Of a stretch of 64,000 bases of DNA, positions 17,879-26,268 are shown piece by piece. A program made the translations under genes and the position numbers. This DNA is from Mangrovimonas cancribranchiae (GTDB taxonomy: Bacteria > Bacteroidota > Bacteroidia > Flavobacteriales > Flavobacteriaceae). The notes under the pieces were generated by a model. That model ran no database searches. It had not been told where the DNA came from and saw nothing but the letters and a program-made list of their open reading frames with translations. The stretch spans positions 186,001-250,000 of the forward strand of contig NZ_CP136925.1 of the NCBI RefSeq assembly GCF_037126245.1. Direction: 5' to 3'. Position 1 is the stretch's first letter. Each line of letters opens with the position of its first letter.

Positions 17879-18808
17879 ATGGATTTACAACAAGAATTAA
17901 ATAAGGTAGGCGGGTTTAAAAATCTAGATTTGTTAGCGAAACAAGTTGTTGAAGGATTTATAGCCGGTATGCATAAGAGTCCGTTTCATGGCTTTTCTGC
18001 AGAGTTTGCAGAGCATAAAATATATAACCAAGGCGAAAGCACAAAACATATAGATTGGAAGCTATTTGCAAAAACAGATAAGCTATATACAAAACGCTAC
18101 GACGAAGAAACCAACTTGCGTTGCCATTTAATTATAGATAATAGTAGTTCTATGCATTATCCAGAAATGTCGTTGTTTTCTATTGATAAGCTTAATAAAA
18201 TTGCATTTTCTGCTTTGGCTTCGGCAAGTTTAATGCATATTTTAAAAAAACAGCGCGATACTGTTGGGTTAAGCGTGTATAGTAATGCGTATGATTTTTA
18301 TGCGCCAGAAAAAGGAAGTGAAAGACATTACCATATGTTGCTACATCAGTTAGGAGAGTTGGTGCAATCTAAGCCCGAAAGTAAACAAACAGAGACATAT
18401 ACTTACCTTCACCAGATCGCTGAGAAGATTCACAGGCGATCGTTAGTGTTTTTATTTACAGACATGTTTCAAACCGAAACCAATGAGGAGAAGTTGTTTG
18501 AAGCCTTACGACATTTAAAACACAATAAGCATGAAGTTGTGTTGTTTCATGTTTTTGATAAAGCTAAAGAGTTAATGTTCGATTTTGATAATTCGCCGCG
18601 ACGATTTATTGATGTTGAAACAGGAGAACATATAAATTTATATGCCGAAAATATTAAGGAGAACTATGAAAAAGCCGTTAATAAGTATTTTAATGACATA
18701 AAATTAAAATGTGGGCAGTATAAAATTAATTATGTGGAAGCCGATGTAAATAAGGGATTTAACGCTGTTTTATCTACCTTTATGGTGGAGCGTCAAAAAT
18801 TTTTATGA
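17879..18808 (+). CDS. DUF58 domain protein (vWA-like)
   Basis: A 309-residue cytoplasmic protein. The DUF58 signature is the segment GFSAEFAEHKIYNQGE-STKHIDWKLFAKT. A vWA-like fold follows, with the MIDAS-type DNSSSM (in LIIDNSSSMHYP). Relatives usually sit beside a MoxR ATPase and Bat proteins; none is present here, so its partner must be elsewhere. ATG 17879 is chosen because MDLQQELNK is the usual N-terminus; ATG 17873 adds two residues. Function is uncertain, generally linked to MoxR-dependent maturation or stress. Confidence 0.85.
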   Translation: MDLQQELNKVGGFKNLDLLAKQVVEGFIAGMHKSPFHGFSAEFAEHKIYNQGESTKHIDWKLFAKTDKLYTKRYDEETNLRCHLIIDNSSSMHYPEMSLFSIDKLNKIAFSALASASLMHILKKQRDTVGLSVYSNAYDFYAPEKGSERHYHMLLHQLGELVQSKPESKQTETYTYLHQIAEKIHRRSLVFLFTDMFQTETNEEKLFEALRHLKHNKHEVVLFHVFDKAKELMFDFDNSPRRFIDVETGEHINLYAENIKENYEKAVNKYFNDIKLKCGQYKINYVEADVNKGFNAVLSTFMVERQKFL

Positions 18809-18836
18809 GATAATTTTTAAAATTTCTTGTAAAATA

Positions 18837-18867
18837 TTTGAGATATAAAAAAAGGCGTGTATATTTG
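18837..18867 (+). promoter_or_regulatory. tRNA-Asp promoter
   Basis: TTTG (18837-18840), 19 bp, then TATATTTG (18860-18867). The -7 box and the bases after it (GCATCC, CAATT) recur at the tRNA-Leu promoter. Confidence 0.7.
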
Positions 18868-18885
18868 CATCCGCAATTGTGCAAC

Positions 18886-18959
18886 GGTCTGGTAGTTCAG
18901 TTGGTTAGAATATCTGCCTGTCACGCAGGGGGTCGCGGGTTCGAGTCCCGTCCAGACCG
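18886..18959 (+). tRNA. tRNA-Asp (anticodon GTC)
   Basis: A complete cloverleaf: acceptor GGTCTGG / CCAGACC with discriminator G, D-arm with AGTTCAGTTGGTTAGAA, anticodon stem TCTGC / GCAGG with loop CTGTCAC, and T-arm GCGGG-TTCGAGT-CCCGT (one wobble). The loop places GTC at positions 34-36. CCA is not encoded. Confidence 0.97.
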
Positions 18960-18970
18960 CAAAAATTGCT

Positions 18971-19001
18971 AAAGCTTCAATTTTTATTGGAGCTTTTTTT
19001 G
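18971..19001 (+). terminator. Terminator after tRNA-Asp
   Basis: Stem AAAGCTTCAA / TTGGAGCTTT (one G-T pair), loop TTTTTA, and a T tract; it begins 11 bp after the tRNA. Confidence 0.85.
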
Positions 19002-19025
19002 GCAATAAGATTTAGTTGTGTTGTT

Positions 19026-19136
19026 TTTGCCTTAATGTTGTTATTAAGGCAAATATGTAGAGATACTCAATAAAGTTGAGTATTCCAATGGAAAGCTTTC
19101 CTTTTTTCACTTAGGTGAAAATTGGGATGCTTTTTT
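19026..19136. other. Intergenic block of nested and tandem hairpins
   Basis: Five inverted repeats crowd into 110 bp with no ORF: an 11-bp perfect stem TTTGCCTTAAT / ATTAAGGCAAA (19026-19053); ATACTCAA / TTGAGTAT (19063-19083); ATTCCAAT / ATTGGGAT (19082-19128), which encloses GGAAAGCTTTCC and TTTTCAC-TTAG-GTGAAAA; and finally TTTTTT at 19131. It may be a series of terminators or a structured RNA. Between it and the next promoter (19140-19210) I see nothing. Confidence 0.5.
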
Positions 19137-19209
19137 GTTTTCTAACCACTTAGAGCAACATTAAATACCTCTTAATCGATAAAAAATGCATTTCATCGTG
19201 TTTTTTTAG

Positions 19210-19444
19210 TTGATTAAGTTATTTTACAATACATTTGATATTCCTTCGTAAGCCCCAAATTGATTTACAATCAGCTTATTAAGGTTTTTAATCCATTTTA
19301 TCCCTCACAATAAGGCATGCTTATGGTTTTGTCATAAGACTGCGTATTAATTATCCATTTATCATCCCTCAACTTTTAGAGCTTTTTAAGCTCTTAATCG
19401 GTTTTGAATTTATTGTATAACCTAAATATAAAAAGTTGAAAAGT
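19210..19444 (+). promoter_or_regulatory. Promoter and long leader of the small peptide gene
   Basis: TTG (19210-19212), 17 bp, TACATTTG (19230-19237) is the best promoter match upstream of the peptide gene. It would give a leader of about 200 nt containing ATCCCTCA twice (19300, 19364) and a hairpin AGAGCTT / AAGCTCT near 19378-19395. No ORF lies in this stretch. Confidence 0.35.
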
Positions 19445-19627
19445 ATGAAACCCCTAACAATTACATTATTAGCAGTTATTTTTTGTGTAGCCTTAACAGG
19501 ATTAAACAGTGAAAAAAACATTAAACCAGAAGGTGTTAACCATAAAGAGGTTAAAACCAATGATTTTAAATATGATTTTGCTGTTAATAAGCATGTAAGA
19601 AAAAAGAGAATTCCACAACACGGATAG
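19445..19627 (+). CDS. Small secreted peptide (60 residues)
   Basis: MKPLTITLLAVIFCVALTG at the N-terminus reads as a signal peptide. The mature part of about 40 residues is polar and strongly basic at its end (NKHVRKKRIPQHG). An in-frame TTG at 19436 adds three residues; ATG is preferred. A very stable terminator follows at 19650. It is a neighbour of a TPR sensor kinase and response regulator, which suggests a secreted signal or a product of that system, but no family is recognised and function is unknown. Confidence 0.6.
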   Translation: MKPLTITLLAVIFCVALTGLNSEKNIKPEGVNHKEVKTNDFKYDFAVNKHVRKKRIPQHG

Positions 19628-19649
19628 TATTTGTAATTTTATTATAGAT

Positions 19650-19681
19650 AACCCAATTTGGCTTTGCCGAATTGGGTTTTT
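19650..19681 (+). terminator. Terminator after the small peptide gene
   Basis: Stem of about 13 bp, AACCCAATT-T-GGC / GCC-G-AATTGGGTT, with a 3-nt loop and a T tract. Confidence 0.88.
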
Positions 19682-19711
19682 GTGCTTTCTGTATTTTCCA
19701 TTTTTTTGTTT

Positions 19712-19719
19712 TAAATTTG
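19712..19719 (+). promoter_or_regulatory. -7 box of the TPR sensor kinase gene
   Basis: TAAATTTG, an exact TAnnTTTG match, 24 bp before the GTG start at 19743. Confidence 0.5.
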
Positions 19720-19742
19720 GTTACACCCTCTAAATAGTTTTT

Positions 19743-21758
19743 GTGTACAAAAAAATTTTAATTTTATTTCTCTTTTTAGGACCAGAATTAGTAATGGCGC
19801 AATCTAGTTCTTCTTTATTGGATAGTGTTAGGTTTTATAGAGGAGAAGCCCAAAAGGGTAGCTATAGTTTAAATGAGCAAATTAAACATGTGCAAAAAGC
19901 TATTGCGTTTTCTAGGCAATACAATAAAGATAGTACGTTGTTAAAGAGTAGAAGGTTGCTAGCAACACTTTACCTTCAAAAAAGAGATGTCGATACACTT
20001 TTAAAAATTAATAGAGACAATTTAGCTCTAGCAAATAAAATTAACGATTCTGTAGCCGTAGGTTATATTAGTAATGTTTTGGGGTGGTGTCACTCCTCCA
20101 AAGTAAAATCGGATAGTGCTTACTACTATTATTATAATGCTTCAAAAGTATTTTCTAATTTAAATATGGAGCAAAACTATGCCGAAGCGCTTTTAAATAT
20201 GGCTAATATTCAGTTTGAAGAAAAGGATTATCTAGGAGCTGAAAGTAATGCTATTCGTTCGGTACGTTTATTCCAAAAATTTCCTAAAACCGAGTATAAT
20301 TTAGATGCCCTTTGGTCTATTTATAATCTTCTTGGAATACTTTCAGATGCTTTAGGGTTGTATGACAATGCTATTGAGTACCACGAAAAAGCTTTAACAT
20401 ATAGCGATCAAATTGAAGATCATTCCCTATATACATTATATTCTAAAAGTAATATTGCCTTAATTTATAAGGAACAAGAAAAATATAAGGAGGCCATACA
20501 AATTTATAAGGAGTTGTTTGAGAAAGAGGAGGAGTTGCTTAAAGATCTTTCTAACTATGCTTTAATTTTAAGTGATTATGCTTTTATAAAGCATTTGTCA
20601 GGAGATTTCTCTGATAAGGAAATTAAAACCATGCTGAGTAAATCGTATAAAATTAGCGACAGTATTCAAGATGGATTTAGTATTATGACGGTGTCTTTAA
20701 ATGCTTCTGAATATTATTTAGATAAAAAACAAAAGGATTCAGCCTTATTATTTGCTAATCGTGCTTACACATTAGCTAAAGAAACAAACTCTAACGATGT
20801 TACTTTAAAATCACTTTTATTAAAATCGAAAATAGAATCGCCAGAAAAAGCAAAAGAATACCTAAAATCTTATGTCGCCATAAATGATAGTTTGCAAGAT
20901 AAAGAGCGTGCTATAAGAAACAAGTTTGCCAGAATAGAGTTTGAAACAGATAATCTTAAAGAAAGAAACAAACAAATCGCACGTGAGCGGATGTGGCTTA
21001 TTGTGTTATCGGCAAGTTTGGTATTTACCTTAATCTTGTTGTATATTATTATTTCACAGCGTGCCAAAAACAAAGAATTACAGCTAGTACAACAACAGCA
21101 AGAAGCAAACGAAGAGATTTATAATTTAATGCTCTCGCAACAAGATAAAATAGATGAGGCTAGAGTGATTGAAAAAAAGCGAATATCTGAAGAACTTCAT
21201 GATGGTATTTTAGGACGGTTATTTGGAACACGATTAAGTTTGGATAGCCTAAATATGGTTTCTACAGACGAAGCTATAACCAATAGAAGTAAATATATTG
21301 AAGAATTAAAAAACATAGAACACGATATTAGAAAAGTATCTCATGAACTTAATACCGATTTTGTTTCTGGATCAAGTTTTTACAACATTATAAAGTCTTT
21401 AGTGGAAACTCAATGTGTTGCCTATGGACTAGAGTTCGACTTAAAAAATGATGATAGTATAGATTGGGATAACGTGTCAAATAAAACAAAAATTCACTAT
21501 TACAGGATATTACAAGAATCGCTTCAAAATATATATAAACATGCCAATGCCACAAAGGTTGAAATTAGTTTTAAGCAAAAAAATAATGTAATTTGCTTAC
21601 AAGTTTCTGATAACGGTTCTGGTTTTGATGTAAGCAGAGCAAGAAAAGGAATCGGCCTAAAAAATATAGCCTCTCGTGTTACAGAAATTGACGGAAAATT
21701 AACTATTGAATCAAACCAAGAAAACAGAACGACTATAACTGTAAGTGTACCTGTTTAA
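19743..21758 (+). CDS. TPR-containing sensor histidine kinase (HisKA_3/NarX type)
   Basis: A 671-residue protein: signal peptide (residues 1-20, ending VMA), periplasmic TPR-type helices to about residue 390 (YNNAIEYHEKALTYSDQI and IALIYKEQEKYKEAIQIYKE are clear units), a coiled segment, one membrane helix at 417-438, and a cytoplasmic kinase. His486 in EKKRISEELHDGILGRL is the phosphoacceptor; QESLQNIYKHANATKVEIS and DNGSGFD are the N and G1 boxes. Start is GTG 19743. The response regulator follows 12 bp downstream, so this is one two-component operon. TPR sensors of this type are numerous in Flavobacteriaceae; ligands are mostly unknown. Confidence 0.92.
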   Translation: MYKKILILFLFLGPELVMAQSSSSLLDSVRFYRGEAQKGSYSLNEQIKHVQKAIAFSRQYNKDSTLLKSRRLLATLYLQKRDVDTLLKINRDNLALANKINDSVAVGYISNVLGWCHSSKVKSDSAYYYYYNASKVFSNLNMEQNYAEALLNMANIQFEEKDYLGAESNAIRSVRLFQKFPKTEYNLDALWSIYNLLGILSDALGLYDNAIEYHEKALTYSDQIEDHSLYTLYSKSNIALIYKEQEKYKEAIQIYKELFEKEEELLKDLSNYALILSDYAFIKHLSGDFSDKEIKTMLSKSYKISDSIQDGFSIMTVSLNASEYYLDKKQKDSALLFANRAYTLAKETNSNDVTLKSLLLKSKIESPEKAKEYLKSYVAINDSLQDKERAIRNKFARIEFETDNLKERNKQIARERMWLIVLSASLVFTLILLYIIISQRAKNKELQLVQQQQEANEEIYNLMLSQQDKIDEARVIEKKRISEELHDGILGRLFGTRLSLDSLNMVSTDEAITNRSKYIEELKNIEHDIRKVSHELNTDFVSGSSFYNIIKSLVETQCVAYGLEFDLKNDDSIDWDNVSNKTKIHYYRILQESLQNIYKHANATKVEISFKQKNNVICLQVSDNGSGFDVSRARKGIGLKNIASRVTEIDGKLTIESNQENRTTITVSVPV

Positions 21759-21770
21759 ACCCAAAAAACA

Positions 21771-22448
21771 ATGTCTCAAGAAACCATACGAATATTAATG
21801 ACAGACGATCATCCTATTATAATTGAAGGCTATCAAAACACATTGTTAGCTACAAAAAAGGAGGATCAAGATCTTAAAATAGATATCGCCAATAATTGTG
21901 ATGAGTCGTTACAGTTTATGCAGCAAGCGTTAGATTTTGATAAGCCTTACGATTTACTGTTTATGGACATTAGTTTGCCGCCATCATCTGATGGTAAATT
22001 TACATCGGGTGAGGATTTAGCTAAACATGCAAGAAAGATAATGCCTAATGCGAAAATTATTATTTTAACCATGTTTAATGAGTCTTATAGAATTCATAAT
22101 ATCGTAAAAAGTATCAATCCAGAAGGCTTACTTATTAAAAGCGATTTAACCTCTAACGAGCTTTCAAGTGCTTTTCAAGCCGCATTAAAAAACCCACCTT
22201 TTTACAGTGGTACTGTAAATAATTTGATAAGAAAAACCATATCTAGCGATATTGAGGTAGATGATGTTAATCGTAAAATTTTACATTTATTATCACAAGG
22301 TGTAAAAACGAAGAGTTTAAAAGATCATATAAACTTATCAATGAGTGCAATTGAAAAACGTAAAAAACACTTAAAAGAACTCTTTTTTGTAGAAGACGGT
22401 AATGACGAAACCTTATTAAAAGAAGCGCGAAAAAAAGGGTTTCTATAA
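21771..22448 (+). CDS. LuxR/NarL-type response regulator
   Basis: A 225-residue protein with a receiver domain: acidic pair Asp12-Asp13 (MTDDHP), phosphorylated Asp66 (LLFMDISLP) and Lys123 (LLIKSD). A DNA-binding HTH follows (NRKILHLLSQGVKTKSLKDH-INLSMSAIEKRKKHLKELF). The HTH is more divergent than standard GerE domains, but the position and SAIEKRKKHL helix fit. It is partnered with the upstream TPR kinase. A TACGG-TTTTT-CCGTA element lies about 40 bp downstream and could be its target. Confidence 0.92.
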   Translation: MSQETIRILMTDDHPIIIEGYQNTLLATKKEDQDLKIDIANNCDESLQFMQQALDFDKPYDLLFMDISLPPSSDGKFTSGEDLAKHARKIMPNAKIIILTMFNESYRIHNIVKSINPEGLLIKSDLTSNELSSAFQAALKNPPFYSGTVNNLIRKTISSDIEVDDVNRKILHLLSQGVKTKSLKDHINLSMSAIEKRKKHLKELFFVEDGNDETLLKEARKKGFL

Positions 22449-22488
22449 GCAGATAAAAGTAAACTTAATTCCGACTATACTTTAAAAC

Positions 22489-22524
22489 TACGGTTTTTCC
22501 GTAATTATTTTGTGGTTAAACCGT
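22489..22524. promoter_or_regulatory. Repeated inverted element downstream of the response regulator
   Basis: TACGG-TTTTT-CCGTA (22489-22503) is a perfect 5-bp-arm inverted repeat. ACGGTTT at 22490 is mirrored by AAACCGT at 22518-22524. It lies upstream of a -7 box TACTTTTG (22548-22555). It could be a regulator site for a short transcript that ends at the terminator at 22624-22672; no ORF is present there. Confidence 0.4.
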
Positions 22525-22623
22525 AAAGGTTCTATTAGGATTTAGATTACTTTTGTTTAAGTCAACAGCAAATAATTAATTAATCCCTCAAGAAGAATTT
22601 TTGTTGATAATAGCATTTACACT

Positions 22624-22672
22624 AACCTTGTAATTTTTCAACTTTGTTTTAAAATTGCAAGGTTCTTCTTTT
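22624..22672 (+). terminator. Terminator between the response regulator and DUF456 genes
   Basis: A 14-bp stem AACCTTGTAATTTT / AAAATTGCAAGGTT (one wobble), loop of 13 nt, then TCTTCTTTTTT. It is probably also used from the minus strand by the convergent gene. Confidence 0.75.
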
Positions 22673-23182
22673 TTAGAAAGAGAAAATACGATCAAAATGC
22701 TGCACTAAAACTTTTATAAAAATTCCTAAGAAAACGATTGATAGAATAAATTTTAAAAACGTTCCTGTTAAAAAGCCTAAAAACGATCCCAAAGCTGCTT
22801 TGGTAGCTGTTTTAGAATCCGATTTATTCATTAGCTCTCCAATTAAAGCACCAATAAAAGGCCAAATAATAATACCAAACACCCCTAAAACAGGAAAAAA
22901 TATAGCGACCACAAGTCCTAAAGTAGTGCCAATAATACCTTTTCGGCTTCCGCCAAATCGTTTTGTTCCTATGGCAGGAATAATATAATCCAAAGCGAAA
23001 ACAAGTAGAGCAACGGCAAGTGTAATACTTAAAATCCACCAGTTGTTCTCCACGGCTTTAGTAAGATAAAGCATGAGTAATCCTATCCAACTTATTGGTG
23101 GACCAGGCAAAACAGGTAAAAAGCTTCCTAAAATACCTAGAAGTATAAACAGAAAACCGATAAAAGTAAGTACAATATCCAT
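22673..23182 (-). CDS. DUF456 family membrane protein
   Basis: A 169-residue hydrophobic protein. The N-terminus ILLGILGSFLPVLPGPPISW is the DUF456 hallmark (PVLPGPP), and the Gly-rich IFFPVLGVFGIIIWPFIGALIGE and AALGSFLGFLTGTFLK repeats follow. Four to five membrane helices are expected. Start 23182 (MDIVLTFIGF) is favoured over 23215, which adds 11 residues. Function of the family is unknown. Confidence 0.82.
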   Translation of the reverse strand: MDIVLTFIGFLFILLGILGSFLPVLPGPPISWIGLLMLYLTKAVENNWWILSITLAVALLVFALDYIIPAIGTKRFGGSRKGIIGTTLGLVVAIFFPVLGVFGIIIWPFIGALIGELMNKSDSKTATKAALGSFLGFLTGTFLKFILSIVFLGIFIKVLVQHFDRIFSF

Positions 23183-23233
23183 ATACAACAGTTTATGTAT
23201 AAGACGAAAATACAATATCTATGTTACATTTTA

Positions 23234-23298
23234 AACTAAAAAATTAGTTTAAACTAATTTTTTAGTTATATTTGCTATATAGAACTAAATTCTTAGTT
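23234..23298 (+). promoter_or_regulatory. Triple BlaI-type operator over the blaI-M56 promoter
   Basis: Three copies of AACTAA-N4-TTAGTT lie at 23234-23249, 23252-23267 and 23283-23298. The first two together form a perfect 34-bp palindrome (23234-23267). The -7 box TATATTTG (23267-23274) sits between copies two and three, so bound BlaI would cover the promoter. Confidence 0.8.
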
Positions 23299-23304
23299 GA
23301 TAAA

Positions 23305-23664
23305 ATGAAACAACTTACCAAGGCAGAAGAAGAGATTATGCAAATTCTGTGGCAATTACAAAAAGCCAATGTAAAACAGGTTATAGAGCAATTACCCGAA
23401 CCAAAACCTGCTTACAATACAGTATCGACTATAATACGAATATTAGAAAGTAAAGGAATTGTGAGTCATGATAAAAAAGGAAAAGGTCATGTGTATTTTC
23501 CTGTGCTTAAAAAACAAGATTATAGTAATCAGAGTTTAAATACTTTGGTTGAAAATTATTTTCATGGCTCATTTAAAAGTATGGTGTCTTTTTTTGTGAA
23601 GAAAAACGACATTAGTTTAAGTGAATTAGAATCTGTGTTAAAAGAAATTAATAAAGACAATTAA
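23305..23664 (+). CDS. BlaI/MecI/CopY family transcriptional repressor
   Basis: A 119-residue winged-helix repressor. LTKAEEEIMQILWQLQKANV and KPAYNTVSTIIRILESKGIV (recognition helix and wing) are the BlaI signature; a C-terminal dimerization/cleavage region follows. ATG 23305 is chosen over 23272 because the upstream start would lie in the operator. It pairs with the M56 protease 2 bp downstream, which in BlaR1-BlaI systems triggers repressor cleavage. Confidence 0.92.
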   Translation: MKQLTKAEEEIMQILWQLQKANVKQVIEQLPEPKPAYNTVSTIIRILESKGIVSHDKKGKGHVYFPVLKKQDYSNQSLNTLVENYFHGSFKSMVSFFVKKNDISLSELESVLKEINKDN

Positions 23665-23666
23665 CC

Positions 23667-25082
23667 ATGTTACATTATATTTTTCAAATAATGGTTTGCC
23701 AATTCCTTTTTATGTTGGTCTATGATTTTTTCTTAAAAAAAGAAACGTTTTTTAATTGGAACAGAGCTTATCTGTTAATAACAATGTTGCTTTCTTTTTT
23801 AATACCTATTATAAAAATAGAGCCATTTCAAGCAGCTGTAGCTAAACAAAACCTAGTTTTATTACCCGAGGTTTTAATAGGAAATAAAACGCCTATAATT
23901 TTAAATGAAGTGCTTTTGGAATCTAATCAAGTAGTTGGTTTTTCATGGTCTTGGAGCTATTTATTTGTCCTAGGAAGTAGTATTATGTTGCTGATTTTTC
24001 TTGGGAAACTATTCAAGATTATTGCTCTGTATAGACAAGGTATCAAACAAAAGGTGAATAATATTACCATTGTTAAATTAAACCACAGCAACGCAGCATT
24101 CTCTTTTTTTAATATCATTTTTATTGGTGATTTAGTAGAACTCCAAGAACGAGAAAGCATATTACAGCATGAGTTAATTCATGTAAAGCAAAGGCATTCT
24201 TTAGATATGGTATTTTTCGAAATATTAAAAATTGGGCTTTGGTTTAACCCTATGGTGTACATCTATCAACAAAGAATAAGTAATATACACGAATTTATTG
24301 CCGATAAAGAGATAGCCAATCACGAAGGTAAAAAACAATATTATTTAAACTTATTATCGAAAATATTCGACACAAAAAAAATAGCATTCATCAATACATT
24401 TTTTAAACAATCATTAATCAAAAAACGAATCGTTATGTTACAAAAATCAAAATCAAAACAAATTAAGTTAGTTAAGTATGCGCTTTTATTGCCTGTTATT
24501 TTTAGTATGTTAGTGTATTCTTCATGCTCAAATGAAAATTTAAATAATCAGAAGCATAATCAAGAGGTATCAATAATGGAAAATATTGACGCTTTAAAAG
24601 AATCGATAGCTGCCAAGGGAGAAATGACGCCAGAAGAAGAAAAAGCATTTAAAGCATTGGTAGTATTAATTTCAGATGAAGGTTTAAACCACGACTATTA
24701 TGAAGAAGTGTCTGATGTTGTCGAAATTCCCTTTGGCATTGTAGAGAATGTGCCTGTTTATCCAGGATGCGAATCTTTAGAGAGCAAGAATGAAGTGATA
24801 AAGTGTATGCACCAAAACATTACAAAATTTGTAGGTGATAATTTTAACACTAAAGTTTCTAAAGGTCTTGGTTTAGAAGGCAACCAAAGAATTATGGTTA
24901 CCTTTAAAATCGATACACAAGGTAACGTTACGGCAGTAAAGGCAAGAGCAGCTCACAAAGCATTACAAGAAGAAGCTGAAAGAGTTGTAAGCCTGTTGCC
25001 TAAAATGAAACCAGGAGAACAAAAAGGTAAAAAAGTTACTGTGCCTTATGCGTTACCTATAATGTTTGCATTAGATGAGTAG
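23667..25082 (+). CDS. M56 (BlaR1-like) membrane metalloprotease with C-terminal TonB domain
   Basis: A 471-residue protein: three or four membrane helices, with the gluzincin motif HELIH at residues 168-172 (LQHELIHVKQRHSLDM) facing the cytoplasm, a further membrane helix near 270 and a short lipoprotein-like YSSCSN. It lacks the penicillin-binding sensor of BlaR1. Instead residues about 360-471 look like a TonB C-terminal domain (VPVYPGCE, GNQRIMVTFKIDTQGNV, KMKPGEQKGKKVTVPYALPI). It is translated from ATG 23667, 2 bp past blaI, and overlaps the TPR gene by 8 bp. It probably senses an envelope signal and cleaves BlaI. Confidence 0.88.
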   Translation: MLHYIFQIMVCQFLFMLVYDFFLKKETFFNWNRAYLLITMLLSFLIPIIKIEPFQAAVAKQNLVLLPEVLIGNKTPIILNEVLLESNQVVGFSWSWSYLFVLGSSIMLLIFLGKLFKIIALYRQGIKQKVNNITIVKLNHSNAAFSFFNIIFIGDLVELQERESILQHELIHVKQRHSLDMVFFEILKIGLWFNPMVYIYQQRISNIHEFIADKEIANHEGKKQYYLNLLSKIFDTKKIAFINTFFKQSLIKKRIVMLQKSKSKQIKLVKYALLLPVIFSMLVYSSCSNENLNNQKHNQEVSIMENIDALKESIAAKGEMTPEEEKAFKALVVLISDEGLNHDYYEEVSDVVEIPFGIVENVPVYPGCESLESKNEVIKCMHQNITKFVGDNFNTKVSKGLGLEGNQRIMVTFKIDTQGNVTAVKARAAHKALQEEAERVVSLLPKMKPGEQKGKKVTVPYALPIMFALDE

Positions 25083-26205
25083 AATATTGTTATTATGTTT
25101 ACTAATATGTTTTAAAGCCGAAGCACAAACTTCGGCTTTATCTGTAGCCGATAGCTTGTATGCTCATGGCAAATATTCGCAAGCTATTACAATTTACAAA
25201 TCAGATACTTTAAACCCAGCAACCAATTTAAAAATAGCAAGATCCTACGAAGCCATTGGTAATTATGATAAAGCCTTAAAACATTATCAAAAAGGCCTAA
25301 CTAACAATGACTTGCTATCGCGGTTTAACTACGTTAAATTATTATCTAAAACCAAACAATACACGTTAGCAAAATCGCAACTTGAAACCTTAATAGCATT
25401 GGATAGTGTAAATCCTAATTATCACTACCAATTAGGTGTAATTTTAGAAGCAACAAACGATTCAACAGCAATTAATAAGTATCAAACAGCTTATAATTTA
25501 GATTCTACGCATCAAAAAGCCATTTATAAAATTGCGCGTGAGTTTGTTAAAACAAGACAGTTTGATAAGGCCAATGAGTTTATCGATAAAGGCTTGATGG
25601 GGTACGCTAATAATGTTAGCCTTATAAGCTTAAAGGCACAGAATTTATATTATAAAGAATATTACGAACAGGCACAACAATGGTTCCATAAACTTATAGA
25701 TTTAGGCGAGCAATCCGAATTTATTTATGAAAAACTTAGTTTATGTTATGCTAAAAACTTTCATTATAAAGAAGCAATAACATATAGACAGAAGACTTTA
25801 AAGTACAACCCCCAAAACGCCAACGCTATGTTTGTAATAGGAAGTTATTATGAACAATTACAAGATTATGAGAATGCCAAAAAATATATAGAACAAGCGT
25901 TGTTAATTAAAGATCAGCCGTTGGATTTTGAATATCAAAAATTAGCCATGGTATATAACCGATTAAAAAAATATGATAAAGCCATTGAAGCTTATAAAAA
26001 AGCTATTAAAGAAGCTCCAGATAGGGTTGACATTCATTTTTTCATGCTTCTATCCAAAGAAAGATACTATGCCGATATGGACGCGAAAATTAAATTGTAT
26101 GAAGACTTTATAAAGCGATTTCCAAATGAAAAGAATTTTGTGGCTATAGCCAATAGGCGGTTGCAAGAACTAAAAGAAGAAAAATTTATGTCTAAAACCA
26201 ATTAG
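25075..26205 (+). CDS. TPR repeat protein, secreted
   Basis: A 376-residue protein with a short signal peptide (LLLCLLICFKAEA) and successive TPR units: ADSLYAHGKYSQAITIYKSD, IGNYDKALKHYQKGL, YNRLKKYDKAIEAYKKAI and others. No other domain is visible. It overlaps the M56 gene by 8 bp, so it belongs to the BlaI-regulated operon. It probably serves as a periplasmic scaffold. Confidence 0.82.
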   Translation: MSRILLLCLLICFKAEAQTSALSVADSLYAHGKYSQAITIYKSDTLNPATNLKIARSYEAIGNYDKALKHYQKGLTNNDLLSRFNYVKLLSKTKQYTLAKSQLETLIALDSVNPNYHYQLGVILEATNDSTAINKYQTAYNLDSTHQKAIYKIAREFVKTRQFDKANEFIDKGLMGYANNVSLISLKAQNLYYKEYYEQAQQWFHKLIDLGEQSEFIYEKLSLCYAKNFHYKEAITYRQKTLKYNPQNANAMFVIGSYYEQLQDYENAKKYIEQALLIKDQPLDFEYQKLAMVYNRLKKYDKAIEAYKKAIKEAPDRVDIHFFMLLSKERYYADMDAKIKLYEDFIKRFPNEKNFVAIANRRLQELKEEKFMSKTN

Positions 26206-26268
26206 CATCATTAATATTTTCTTCTCAGACACCTAAAAAAATTGTACTTTTCGCTTTCATAACAATTT

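Noticed and set aside
18817-19005. Minus-strand ORF across tRNA-Asp
   Set aside because: It is the antisense translation of the tRNA, a known source of spurious proteins in databases.
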